A DNA stretch of 64,000 nt, taken from Chromatiaceae bacterium (GTDB lineage: Bacteria > Pseudomonadota > Gammaproteobacteria > Chromatiales > Chromatiaceae). Numbering within the stretch: the stretch's first letter is position 1; each line of letters starts with the position of its first letter. A program made the translations under genes and the position numbers. The notes beneath the pieces are model-generated. The model was given only the letters and a program-made list of their open reading frames with translations. It did no database searches and had not been told where the DNA came from. Positions 10,335 to 19,597 of this stretch are shown here, piece by piece. The DNA lies in assembly GCA_013426805.1 (NCBI GenBank), contig JACDZG010000017.1:21462-85461 (forward strand), given 5' to 3'.

Positions 10335-10891
10335 ATGCCTGCTGCTGCGCAAATGTACGCAATGTCTGGGGTTCCCGCGGCCCGCGGACGACTTCAGACT
10401 GTGCAGTCCGCCGCCTGCCGCCACACCCAGAACCCACTACGTCTCTCCCCCCAGTCAACCGTCTCTCCGACCGCGCGGCCCCGATCGTCGCTCCGGCCAT
10501 TTTACCGCCGATTTCACTGAATGTCCGTCCCAGTCAAATAGTGTTTGTGTCCATCGCAAACTTGCTTGCCCGACATCCTTGCTGCAACTAGAATCAGGCT
10601 TGTACGTACTTCCGACAAAGCCAGACTGCTAACAAGAGCGCTTCTCACGTAAGCTTATGTTTATGAAAGAAATCGTGCCCCGGATGATCGATCGAGTAGT
10701 CGACTTTATGTCACAGACGCTAATTTCTATAGTTGTTTACCACTTCTTAACGAATTGATTTAAAATGGTTTTCCTTTGAGACGCCACGTAAATAACTGAT
10801 TATTTCAATTAGCTATGCCTATCGTGACAAGAAAGCAGAGCCAGAGTCACCTCCATATCCAGCATTGCCATTTTTCTTACAAGACGGCCTA
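10335..10891 (+). other. Gene-free left edge of the accessory island
   Basis: No convincing gene. The first 300 bases are GC-rich; from about 10600 the DNA becomes AT-rich with broken weak frames, a composition step consistent with imported DNA. I saw no integrase and no second copy of the tmRNA 3' end in the window, so insertion at ssrA is suggested by position only. The promoter of the following pair probably lies near 10740-10840. Confidence 0.5.
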
Positions 10892-11806
10892 ATGCCCGAC
10901 GAGGATGGCGTGATTTCCGCTATCAAAGCATGTCTTGGTGACAAGGCTGCGACCTACGCTGCGAACAAGCATCGCGGTGGTACCAACGGCGCCAAAGGAA
11001 CTCGCTATGAAGACTTCTTCTTAGCAGTAAGGGTTGCTGAAGCAGCTGTCGGCGTTGTTGATAATCCCCGTGCGGAGTGGCCGCACATAAGGGGTCAGTG
11101 CTACGGGTTCGTAGACGACGCCCGCGTGGCAACCTCAACCCACACAGAGTATTACCAACTCAAGAATAAGGAAACGGTGAACTGGACCACCGGCGCGCAC
11201 TCCATCGCGGCCGACTTTGAGTTTCAATACAAGCTGGCAACCTACCTGAAGGAACCCACGCCAACAACAGGCTTGGTTGTTTCCATCAAGGCGCAACATC
11301 AATCCCTACTAGGCAGCGTGCCGGCCAGTATCGCACCGCATTCGTCTGTTTACTACTTTCCTTGGCTATCGACACCGAACCGACTCGTGCTTGAAAGCCC
11401 GGATTTACAAGAATGCCTCAAGAAGCTTGCGAAAGTTGAAGAACCTACTCTCGACGTGCTAAGCGGCGTATTTGGACTATTATTAATTGCATGCATAGAA
11501 TATCCGGACGGAGCAAGTGTCGAAGAGATTGTGGCGCGCGCATGTCGATTGATTCCGGGCCAACTGAGACGTTTGCCGGCGACTGAAGACCGGGAGCAGC
11601 AATTGACACAGCCGTTCAGACTGGTCCTGTCCCAAATTCGAGGTTTGTCGTACGGTGTCAAGAGAGGATATTTTCACTGGGCTGCTTTTGGCACTTCCGG
11701 AGTTTTCGGTTGGGACTGCACCAGTAAGGAATTCACGGAATTTCAGGAACTCATCATCAAGAATGCGCCAAAGACATTTGAAGAATTTGAGCAGCTTCTA
11801 CCATGA
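10892..11806 (+). CDS. PD-(D/E)xK-type nuclease-like protein, first gene of a two-gene unit
   Basis: The 304-residue product (from ATG 10892; a TTG at 10865 would add nine residues) is not one I can name. Near the N-terminus GTRYEDFF (Glu40), YGFVDDARV (Asp75/76) and TEYYQLKNKE (Gln89-x-Lys91) have the order and spacing of an E...D...QxK restriction-endonuclease-fold core, as in nuclease domains of defence effectors such as DUF4297/Cap4-like proteins. The C-terminal 200 residues are unassigned and may sense a target. No signal peptide or membrane segment. It overlaps the next gene by 4 bases (ATGA), so the two are translated together. Function as an antiviral nuclease is inference from motif and island context. 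Confidence 0.7.
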   Translation: MPDEDGVISAIKACLGDKAATYAANKHRGGTNGAKGTRYEDFFLAVRVAEAAVGVVDNPRAEWPHIRGQCYGFVDDARVATSTHTEYYQLKNKETVNWTTGAHSIAADFEFQYKLATYLKEPTPTTGLVVSIKAQHQSLLGSVPASIAPHSSVYYFPWLSTPNRLVLESPDLQECLKKLAKVEEPTLDVLSGVFGLLLIACIEYPDGASVEEIVARACRLIPGQLRRLPATEDREQQLTQPFRLVLSQIRGLSYGVKRGYFHWAAFGTSGVFGWDCTSKEFTEFQELIIKNAPKTFEEFEQLLP

Positions 11807-12513
11807 GAACTTTCACGCCCTTCGCCGAGAAAGACCCTTTGGCCCGTCGGCTGGTGGAAGGTCTGCCGGGCCTTAAAGGCGATGTTGCGGGTTACCGAGA
11901 ACAGATGCGCGCACTTGGTGTGCATTTAGCGAGCGGCATCGTTCGAGAGCTAGGCTCTCAGAAAATTACGGATATCTGCGTCATCTGCACTGTCGAAGAT
12001 GCCGACTTCCTAGCTCGCGGACTTATTGAAGAGTTGGAGAAGAGCGGACTAGGATCCAAGATTCATATGATCTGTATGTGGAACCAGCGCATCAAGAAGG
12101 ACGGCATATCAATCTCCCCAGTGTTGAAAACATATGAGGAAGACTTCGATCGCAATGAGTGTATTTTTATCATTGTCAAATCGATTATTTCTGGGGCCTG
12201 TGTAGTTAGGACAAATCTTACCCGTGCCATCTCGGCTGCAAATCCTCAACGAGTATTTGTCGCTTCTCCGGTTATGTTGAAGGGAGCGGAAATGAGGCTA
12301 TCATCCGAATTCCCTGATGAAATCTCCAAGAAATTCGAGTTCGTCCATTTCGCTACTGACACCGACAAGAGCCCTGACGGCCAGGAGGTAATTCCTGGTA
12401 TCGGTGGTTCCGTTTACGAACTCTTAGGCTTGGGTGACAGCACATTAAAAAATAGGTACATGCCTGAAATAGTCAGAGAGCGGCGCAGGAAAGCGTTCCC
12501 AGGCATTTCTTGA
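11803..12513 (+). CDS. Phosphoribosyltransferase-like protein, partner of the nuclease gene
   Basis: 236 residues, translationally coupled to the upstream nuclease-like gene. The layout resembles a type I PRTase fold: a strand-loop TDICVICTVEDADFLARGL, a middle strand IFIIVKSIISGACVVRTN in the place of the PRPP loop, and strands RVFVASPVML and FVHFATDTD. The two acidic residues normal at the PRPP loop are replaced by Lys-Ser, so either the chemistry differs or the fold now only binds a nucleotide. The end is basic (RERRRK). I read this as a possible sensor, regulator or toxin partner of the nuclease. Confident as a gene, moderate on fold, low on activity. Confidence 0.65.
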   Translation: MRTFTPFAEKDPLARRLVEGLPGLKGDVAGYREQMRALGVHLASGIVRELGSQKITDICVICTVEDADFLARGLIEELEKSGLGSKIHMICMWNQRIKKDGISISPVLKTYEEDFDRNECIFIIVKSIISGACVVRTNLTRAISAANPQRVFVASPVMLKGAEMRLSSEFPDEISKKFEFVHFATDTDKSPDGQEVIPGIGGSVYELLGLGDSTLKNRYMPEIVRERRRKAFPGIS

Positions 12514-12521
12514 TTTGGTTC

Positions 12522-13415
12522 TTAGACGGAAACTGGGGCGGACTGATCCCCCGATAAATGCAACTCATACTGCTCATTGATACGGTACAGTATCCGCCGT
12601 CCTCCTCCGCGTGTCACCTCCTCGGTCACGTCGAATAGCTCGGCCGCCAGCAGTACACCTTTGAGGGTCGCGTGACCGAAGCGCTTGTGAAGGTCGTCGA
12701 GCTCCGATGGGGCATGTCGCTTGATCAAATCGCCGGCTGTCGAGAGCGGCGTCCAACCGTCCGCTCTCGGCGTCTGACGTGCGATATCTCCCAACATGAT
12801 GATCAGCCGACTGCCTCTTAGAAAGGCCAACTCGAACTGTCGGTGACCCTCGGAAGATGAAAAGAAATCGGCAAACTGCTTATTCCCAATCTCCATCGCT
12901 CGCACCCATCCCTGAAGACGTTCGAGCATGCGCCAAGTCTCGTCCCGCTGCGCATCCAGGTACGCGAGTGCGGCCTCGGTGTCACCTGCGACGGCCGAAT
13001 GCCATCGGGGCAAAAAGTGGTGGATCAGGTCATTGCGTGCATCGACCAATGCCCGCAGCTCTTTGTCATATCGATCGACGGATTCAGCGTCGGTTTCGAT
13101 GGAGAACCTGAATCTTATCCAAGGCTCGTCGATCACGTCGGGAGGCTCGTCTTCGGCAGGAGTCCTCAGAAGGTTATCAACCAACTTGCCTGCCAGACCA
13201 CCCATTGTCTTGTTGTGCACGGCATCGGCCTGTCTTTCCACGCGTGCCACCAACTGGCTTGCCAGCCCGCTGAATGCCGCGTTCGCGCTCAGGTACTTGA
13301 GCAGGTACTCGACCCGCTGAAAGTTTACGACGTTACGGCCGATACACCGAAGCACGTCGTCGGTCTCCAGCGTCCTGACATGCACGCGTGGCGGCGTCTC
13401 TTCGGTCATGGTCAT
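12522..13415 (-). CDS. HEPN-like protein with C-terminal LOTUS (OST-HTH) domain
   Basis: 297 residues, convergent with the nuclease/PRTase pair. The N-terminal two thirds are helical, with RVEYLLKYLSAN near 34 and ALVDARNDLIHHF near 122-134. The latter contains an Rx4H motif (Arg127-His132) typical of HEPN ribonucleases. Residues about 221-279 (TPLSTAGDLIKRHAPS, then GHATLKGVLLAAELFDV) match an OST-HTH/LOTUS winged-helix RNA-binding domain. A likely reading is an RNase whose target is chosen by the LOTUS domain. Cytosolic. The HEPN reading rests on one motif and helical context, while the LOTUS match is stronger. Confidence 0.7.
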   Translation of the reverse strand: MTMTEETPPRVHVRTLETDDVLRCIGRNVVNFQRVEYLLKYLSANAAFSGLASQLVARVERQADAVHNKTMGGLAGKLVDNLLRTPAEDEPPDVIDEPWIRFRFSIETDAESVDRYDKELRALVDARNDLIHHFLPRWHSAVAGDTEAALAYLDAQRDETWRMLERLQGWVRAMEIGNKQFADFFSSSEGHRQFELAFLRGSRLIIMLGDIARQTPRADGWTPLSTAGDLIKRHAPSELDDLHKRFGHATLKGVLLAAELFDVTEEVTRGGGRRILYRINEQYELHLSGDQSAPVSV

Positions 13416-13483
13416 GGTCTCCCCGGCCTACCCCACGGCCCTATCCACAAGGCGCCATTTCATTTTCACGCTCCGCTTGACGC

Positions 13484-14035
13484 CTATGACAGCATGGGCT
13501 GCAGCCGGGTCTCAAGAAAAAGCTGATCGGCCTCGTCCACCGCAGTCAATGCGTTCTCCAATAAGATATGGGGCTTCAATCCAGCAAGGATTTTAGCGCA
13601 CTCTGTCGAGGATGCCTCGGGGTGTTGGCGCCTCACATAAACAGCAGTCGCCAGTCGCTCTAAAGCATTGACTCCGCAACTACCTAGACGTTCCGCGATG
13701 AAATCTACGGCAGCACCATAGCTCGCGAGCGTCTTGGGAAAACGATTCGCCAACGCCTGTGCCCCAACGGTCGGCGCCAGACGCGGGCCGTAGGGGATGG
13801 CCTGGGGCTGGAGTGTAAGGAGATCGTCCGCTTGCAAGGATGTCAGCTCGTCACGAAGATCGAACGAAAACGGACCGTGCTTATAGAGGACGAAGCGGAA
13901 GTTAAGCGGTACAGAGCAAAGCTCCTGCAACAGATAAATAGATTTCTGGACGTGAGTCTCGCCGCACCAACTTCCATGGTTGCGCAGCGCGATCAGTAGT
14001 CGCGTCAGTAGGGCAGCCTTCGCCATACGATTCAC
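13484..14035 (-). CDS. YwgA-like protein, partner of the HD phosphohydrolase
   Basis: 183 residues resembling the Bacillus YwgA family: LLIALRNHGSWCGETHVQKS then YLLQEL, and YKHGPFSFDLRDELTSL, where the QK...YLL and Y.HGPFS..L blocks are characteristic. These proteins are related in layout to DUF4065/SocA-type adaptors but their function is unknown. The start is GTG at 14035, overlapping the upstream stop by 4 bases (GTGA); an ATG at 14026 is the alternative. The genetic coupling to an HD enzyme suggests an adaptor or inhibitor of that enzyme. Confidence 0.65.
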   Translation of the reverse strand: MNRMAKAALLTRLLIALRNHGSWCGETHVQKSIYLLQELCSVPLNFRFVLYKHGPFSFDLRDELTSLQADDLLTLQPQAIPYGPRLAPTVGAQALANRFPKTLASYGAAVDFIAERLGSCGVNALERLATAVYVRRQHPEASSTECAKILAGLKPHILLENALTAVDEADQLFLETRLQPMLS

Positions 14036-15360
14036 TCTAAATCCTCCTCTGAGGAGGGGCGTAGTAAGTCACCCCGATGTTTGTTAAGCCATTTTTCTGA
14101 CACTGCCCGAATATGCGGCGACGCATAGATCGTGTCGACGGATACAAGAGGCAGATTCTGCAATACCGCCGATAAGGCCAATGAAGAGGAAACTTGGCCA
14201 TTGTGAAGCAGTACCGGAAAATTTGGTGCTCCGGCTTTCTGCGGGTAGCGGTCGCGGCGGAAACAGGTCGGCTCGAATTGACCCTGCAGAGCGCGCAATA
14301 ACTCGCCTCCAGCTTCCGGATTAATTGCCGTATCGGCAGGATTGCGAAAATAGATCGGCCGAAAATGCCCGCGACACAAAATATTGTGTGCGGATGCGTG
14401 GCCCGGCGCTGACGCCTTCCGCTCGGCATCTCGCATGGCCGCCAACACTTCGACATCCGTCAACCCCAGATGTCCATCGACCTCGAAAGGGTAACCCGCG
14501 GGCGCCAACCATTCGCTTAGGAAATCTCGGAGATGGATATCGTAAATCCGCCGTATCGCATGAAAGTAGACTTGGGAATACATGAAATAACGCGCCAGCA
14601 GCAGCGCCTCAGCGGACTGAAGCCCACCAACCTCCACTCCTAAGGCGAGAGCCTCGTTTTCCTCATCGTCTTCGCCGCCAGATGGTGGCGCAGTCAAGAT
14701 ACGCAGAGTATCAACCAAGCGGAAGTGATCAAACCGCCCGTACGCTACGCCGGTGTGCAAGGAGTCCCGCAACAGATAATCCATGCGGTCGACGCCGAAG
14801 GCGTCACCCACAATAATTTCCGACAGAATCGTTTCCAAGACGCTGAAGGTTTCATCACGCATTTCTTTTGGCCCTAGAGCCAACTTCGCGATCCGCTTCG
14901 GTTGGATATTCATATCCTCCCAAAGAGGCGCCATTTCATGGCTATTGACCAACAGGGCAGTCAGATCCTCGTGCGTCTTTCCGGGTGGTAGAAGCTCCTT
15001 TTCTGCCGCGTGCGAAAACGGAAGGTGGCCGATATCGTGACACAACGCGGCCATTCGCACCACTTGGCGCCAATACCCCCGTTTGTCAGAGGAGAGTTCA
15101 GGCACGAGATCACGCACCTTGTCAGTCAGATTCCCGGGGTGGGAGATCACATCGAAGACCCGGCCGGCAAGCTCCATGACTCCTAAAGAGTGCTCGAATC
15201 GACGATGCGTCGCGCCCGGGTAGACCAAATAGGTGAGAGCCAATTGGTGGATATGCCGGAGCCGCTGAAAGGGACGCGAATCTAGAATCCTGCGTTCGTC
15301 GGTAGTCAGCCGGACGAAAGCATGGATAGGGTCACGCAGCTCGTGGATGTGCTTGATCAT
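14032..15360 (-). CDS. HD-domain phosphohydrolase, dNTPase/SAMHD1-like
   Basis: 442 residues from ATG 15360 (an in-frame start at 15468 adds an unconserved tail). HELRDPIHAFVRLTTDE and RPFQRLRHIHQL are typical N-terminal elements of YwfO/SAMHD1-like enzymes. The metal centre is visible as RRFEHSLGVMELA (His57), AALCHDIGHLPFSHAAE (His-Asp 108-109) and GDAFGVDRMDYLLRD. The family hydrolyses dNTPs to nucleoside and triphosphate. dNTP depletion is an established antiviral strategy (dGTPase-type systems), and this gene lies in a defence island with a coupled YwgA-like gene, so a nucleotide-depletion role is plausible but unproven. Confidence 0.8.
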   Translation of the reverse strand: MIKHIHELRDPIHAFVRLTTDERRILDSRPFQRLRHIHQLALTYLVYPGATHRRFEHSLGVMELAGRVFDVISHPGNLTDKVRDLVPELSSDKRGYWRQVVRMAALCHDIGHLPFSHAAEKELLPPGKTHEDLTALLVNSHEMAPLWEDMNIQPKRIAKLALGPKEMRDETFSVLETILSEIIVGDAFGVDRMDYLLRDSLHTGVAYGRFDHFRLVDTLRILTAPPSGGEDDEENEALALGVEVGGLQSAEALLLARYFMYSQVYFHAIRRIYDIHLRDFLSEWLAPAGYPFEVDGHLGLTDVEVLAAMRDAERKASAPGHASAHNILCRGHFRPIYFRNPADTAINPEAGGELLRALQGQFEPTCFRRDRYPQKAGAPNFPVLLHNGQVSSSLALSAVLQNLPLVSVDTIYASPHIRAVSEKWLNKHRGDLLRPSSEEDLE

Positions 15361-16210
15361 GACGCGCGACGGACCCCAGACGCCGGTTCTAGAAACATCC
15401 CAGGGAAAACAGATATTTTCGGTTCTTAAGCCGCTCAGAGCGACCGTGCTTGCTCGCCAAAGGCGCAAGCGATCCTGATACCAACGAGTAAGATGCTGAA
15501 TCAGAAACTAAAGTTGAGAAACCGCGTGATCGTCGGTTGCGCAATCAATAGGTTGCGAGAATCGATCAGGCGCAGACATGGATTTTTCAGTCTCTCAGGC
15601 AGGAATATAGTCGCTCTGGGTGTCAAGATCAATTGACAAAGACTATCGTCAACAGAAGTTGACGTCGCTCGCTCGATCGGGGGCCTGCGTTCCCGAGTGC
15701 CTGAATCCCACCCGGTCGCCAACTAAGGACCCTAGCTGCCTGTCGGGTATTCTTGGCGCGAGCTGGCTGGAATCGCGTTAGACTGCCCTTGCGACTCCTG
15801 ACACCCCCCGACCAAGAGCATGTTTCGCTCGACCGACGGCGACCCCCATGGCGCTGCCCTCGCTGCGGGAGTTGCTGCCCAAGGGATATCCGGCACGCTC
15901 TATTGTAGAGGTGGTTGAGGGTCCCGAACTGAGCGGCAAGGCGGAGGCTGACAGCGGTTGCAGCAAGACATATCATCCGACGCTGTTGTTGTCGCCTATA
16001 CTGGAATTACGCCAGTTCCTGACCCGCGATCTGGTCAATGTCCAATAGAACTCGCACCACGCAACCTGAAGAACCACTCCAAGGGCAAGGTGCTGGGACG
16101 TACGATCCACCGCAACGCGGCCATTGAGGTTTCCGACAGCGCTCGATCGAGTGGACCGAGATGCCGGAAATCGTGCCTTTCGCGTTCGCCGACACCTCAA
16201 GGATGAGTCG
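15361..16210 (+). other. Region without an intact gene between HD gene and helicase remnant
   Basis: Several short frames, none convincing. The frame 15848-16048 (66 residues, ALPSLRELLPKGYPARSIVE and onward) and a stretch around 16148-16205 look like protein text but I cannot assign them. They may be scraps of genes disrupted when the helicase lost its 5' end. In intact relatives of the helicase about 100-200 residues precede the P-loop, and none of that is recognisable here. Confidence 0.4.
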
Positions 16211-18897
16211 ATGCTGCCGCGCCAGCCCCTGCGCTACGTCCTTGCCGACGATCCGGGCGCGGGCAAGACCATCATGGCGGGACTCTTCATCCGCGAACTG
16301 CTGATGCGGGCCGATGCCAAACGGGTGCTGATCGTCGCGCCCGGCAGCCTGGTTGAGCAGTGGCAGGACGAGCTACTCGAGAAGTTCGGCCTGTCCTTCA
16401 CCCTATTCTCGCGCGAGCAGGTCGAGCAATCGGGCAGCGGCAATCCCTTCGATGACATCGACCTGCTGGTCGCTCGCGTCGACCAACTCGCCCGTGCCGA
16501 GGACCTACAGGAAAAGCTCAAGCTGTCGTTCTGGGACCTGATCGTCGTTGACGAGGCGCACAAACTGTCGGCCAGCTACTTCGGCAACAAGATCAACAAG
16601 ACCAAGCGCTTCCAGCTTGGCGAGTTAGAGGACGGCGCACGCAAAGGCACCGTCGGCTTCGCGCTGACCGCGCTGCAGCGCCGGCTGGCGTCCAGCCCCG
16701 AAGCCATCTACCAGTCGCTCAAGCGCCGCCGCAACAAGCTCAAGCGCCGGGTCGAGGAAGAGAAACTGCGCAGCCGCGGCGCAGACCATCCAAGAACTCG
16801 AGGCCGAGATCATCATCTTGGAGGGTCTGGAGGAGCAGGCCCACGTGATCGTGCACTCCGGCCAGGACCGCAAGTGGGACGAACTCTCCCGGCTGCTGCA
16901 AGACACGCCGCAGATGCACGACGGCCATGGCCACCAGCGCAAGCTCATCCTCTTCACCGAACACCGCGACACCCTGAACTACCTGGCGGTGAAGATCCGC
17001 GGCCTGCTCGGCAACGACGAGGCCGTGGTGATGATCCACGGCGGTGTCAAACGCGAAGTGCGGCGCCAGGTACAGGAACTGTTTCGCAACGACCCGACGG
17101 CGCGCGTGCTCCTCGCCACCGACGCGGCCGGCGAAGGCGTGAACCTGCAAAACGCCAACCTGATGGTCAACTACGACCTCCCCTGGAACCCGAACCGGCT
17201 GGAGCAGCGCTTTGGCCGCATCCACCGCATCGGCCAAACGGAGGTCTGCCACCGCTGGAACATGGTGGCCGCCGAGACCCGCGAGGGCGATGTCTTGCAG
17301 CGTCTGTTCGAGAAGCTGGAGGTCGAGCGTAAGGCGCTCGGTGGGCGCGTGTTCGACATCCTGGGCGAGGTCTTCGAGGACCGCAGCCTCAAAGATCTAC
17401 TGATCGAGGCCATCCGCTACGGTTCCGGCCCGCAAGTCCGCGCCCGGCTGCTACGCAAGATCGAGGGCGCACTGGACACCGCGCACCTGGAATCCATCAT
17501 TGCGCGCAACGCCCTGTGCGAAGAGGTGATGGACGAGCAGCGCCTGTTCGCGGTCAAGGCGGAGATGGAAAAGGCCGAGGCCCGCAAGCTGCAACCGTTC
17601 TTCATCCGCGCCTTCTTCACCCAGGCCTTCCAACAACTCGGCGGCGCGCTTCGCCCACGCGAGCCGGGGCGCTACGAGATCACCAATGTCCCGGCCATCA
17701 TCCGCGAGCGTGATCGCCAGCGCTCCGGCCGCGACCGCCGCAACGCCAACCCGGTGCTCCGTCGCTACGAGCGCGTCTGCTTCGAGAAACAGCAGGTGCG
17801 CCTCACCGACCGCGTGGGCACAACACCTATGGCGAGTCTGCTCCACCCCGGTCACCCGCTCATGCAATCCGTGACCGACCTGATGCTGGAGGCGCACCGC
17901 AACACCCTCAAGCAAGGCGCCGTACTCGTCGACGTAAGCGACCTGGGTGTCGCGCCGAAGGTACTGTTCATCATCGACCACAAGGTCTTGGAAGGCGCGG
18001 ACCCGACGCGCGTGGTCTCGCGGCGCTTGCTGTTCGTGGAGATCGACCCCCAGGGCCGCGCGAACAACGCGGGTTGGGCACCGCATCTGGATCTGGAGCC
18101 CGCCTGACCTGGCCCTGATCGCCGACCTACTCGCCGCACCCTGGATCGCCAAAGACCTGGAGCAGGCCGCGCTAGGCCATGCATCGACCGAGATCGTTGC
18201 AGCGCACTTCGACGAGGTCCGGGCGCGTCGCGAGAAGACGGTGGACAAGACCCTGGCCGCGGTTCACGAGCGTCTGGTCAGGGAAATCAACTACTAGTCC
18301 GACCGCTACATCAAGCTGCAAGACGACATCGCGGCGGGCAAGGATATGCGCCTTTCCCTTACGAACGTCCGGCGCACCATCGACGACCTGACCGCGCGCC
18401 ACGTCGTCTCCGCCACGCCGGTGATCCTCGGCGGCGCCCTGGTCATCCCCTGTGGTGCGTTGATGCAGCGCAAGGGCCAACCGGGCTGGACGGCGGATGC
18501 CGAATCCAAAGCCCGCGTGGAGCGCATCGCCATGCAAGCCGTGATGCACGCCGAGCGTGCACTGGGGCACGAGGTCATCGACGTGTCGGCGCAGAAATGC
18601 GGATGGGACCTGACCCGCCTGCCGCCGGCCCGCGACGGCAAACTTCCACCCGCGCGCCATCTCGAAGTGAAGGGCCGCGCCAAGGGGCAGACCACCATCA
18701 CGGTCACCCGCAACGAAATCCTCTATGGCCTCAACCAGCAGGACAAGTTCATCCTGGCTATCGTACTGGTGGAGGGCGAACTGCACGAGGGACCCTTCTA
18801 CGTGCGCTGCCCATTCACCCAGGAACCCGACTGGGCCGTGACCAGTATCAACCTTGATCTCGACCAGTTGCTGGCCCGCGCCACCGCACCGGCGTAA
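16211..18897 (+). pseudogene. Broken SNF2/DEAH-type helicase with DUF3883 tail (helicase of a helicase-methylase-ATPase defence locus)
   Basis: Three frames together spell one helicase. The first (16211 to about 16780) has the P-loop [31 protein letters not shown] and the Walker B motif VDEAHKLSA. The second (to about 18100) has the C-terminal helicase lobe ([39 protein letters not shown]). The third (18107-18897) ends in a DUF3883-type domain ([20 protein letters not shown]). Visible lesions: missing N-terminus; internal deletion near 16626-16640 that removes motif III and the lobe linker; frame change near 16780; frame change near 18100; TAG at 18295-18297 inside REINY, where relatives have Trp, so probably TGG to TAG. 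It cannot make a working helicase. Confidence 0.85.
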
Positions 18898-18931
18898 GAT
18901 CATGTGATCCTTACCGTAAGGAAGTAATGCG

Positions 18932-19162
18932 ATGACCGCAATTGCCAAGATCACCGCCAAGGGCCAGACCACCATCCCCGCCGACATCCGCGCGGCGCTG
19001 CATGTCGGACCGGGCGACCTGCTGGCTTGGGACCTGCTGGACGATGGTGTCGCGCGGGTACGCCGCGTCAACCCGCTGGGTCTCGAATACCTCAAGGCCG
19101 TCGAGGCCACGCTCACCGAATGGGCCTCGCCCGCCGACGAGGAGGCCTACCGTGACCTTTGA
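18932..19162 (+). CDS. AbrB-type antitoxin
   Basis: 76 residues with an N-terminal swapped-hairpin DNA-binding domain of the AbrB/MazE/PrlF kind: AKITAKGQTTIPADIRAAL, then VGPGDLLAWDLLDDG. The remaining residues would wrap the toxin. A good ribosome site (AAGGAAG) precedes the ATG. The stop overlaps the toxin start by 11 bases. Probably autoregulates its own promoter between 18898 and 18931. The pair sits between two copies of the helicase 3' tail. Confidence 0.85.
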   Translation: MTAIAKITAKGQTTIPADIRAALHVGPGDLLAWDLLDDGVARVRRVNPLGLEYLKAVEATLTEWASPADEEAYRDL

Positions 19163-19496
19163 TCGCGGGCAGGTGGTGCGCGTGCCCTTCCCCTTCACCG
19201 ACCGCACCGCCGGCAAGAACCGGCCCGCGCTGGTGCTCTCCGCGGCGGCCACGTTCAACACGCCATCCGGTCACGCCGTGCTGGCCATGATCACCTCGGC
19301 TAAGAACGCGCCCTGGCCGCTGGACTGCCCAGTCACGGACCTGACGAGCGCGGGCCTTCCAGCCCCTTCGGTCGTGCGCTGCAAGCTCTTTACGCTCGAC
19401 GCGCGACTCATCGGCAGCGTGCTCGGGCGGCTGGCCGATGCCGACGCTGAGCGGGTGAGTCAGACACTTGCCCGCCTATTGGGTGATGCCGCATGA
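19152..19496 (+). CDS. PemK/MazF-family toxin
   Basis: 114 residues from a GTG at 19152 inside the antitoxin 3' end, with GGAGG upstream. FDRGQVVRVPFPFTD, then GKNRPALVLS, and later PSVVRCKLFTLD are the typical strands of the MazF/PemK endoribonuclease fold; RPALVLS and the Arg-Cys-Lys strand carry the usual active-site region. Likely a sequence-specific mRNA interferase neutralised by the upstream AbrB protein. Both genes look intact, in contrast to their neighbours. Confidence 0.85.
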   Translation: MTFDRGQVVRVPFPFTDRTAGKNRPALVLSAAATFNTPSGHAVLAMITSAKNAPWPLDCPVTDLTSAGLPAPSVVRCKLFTLDARLIGSVLGRLADADAERVSQTLARLLGDAA

Positions 19497-19528
19497 CCGC
19501 GGCCGCGCTCAGTGGGATTTAGGCTGTT

Positions 19529-19597
19529 GCGGTGACTAGCATCAATCTGGACTTGAGCGAATTGCTTAAGCGGGCGGAGGCGCCATGCCCCACTTGA
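19529..19597 (+). pseudogene. Second copy of the helicase 3' tail
   Basis: The frame from 19529 reads [19 protein letters not shown] and then stops at 19597. The first copy at 18835-18897 reads [20 protein letters not shown]. This is a diverged duplicate of the last 19 codons of the helicase, without the rest of the gene. Its last codons overlap the start of the next gene (ATG 19585), as expected if a helicase gene once ran straight into it. Confidence 0.75.
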
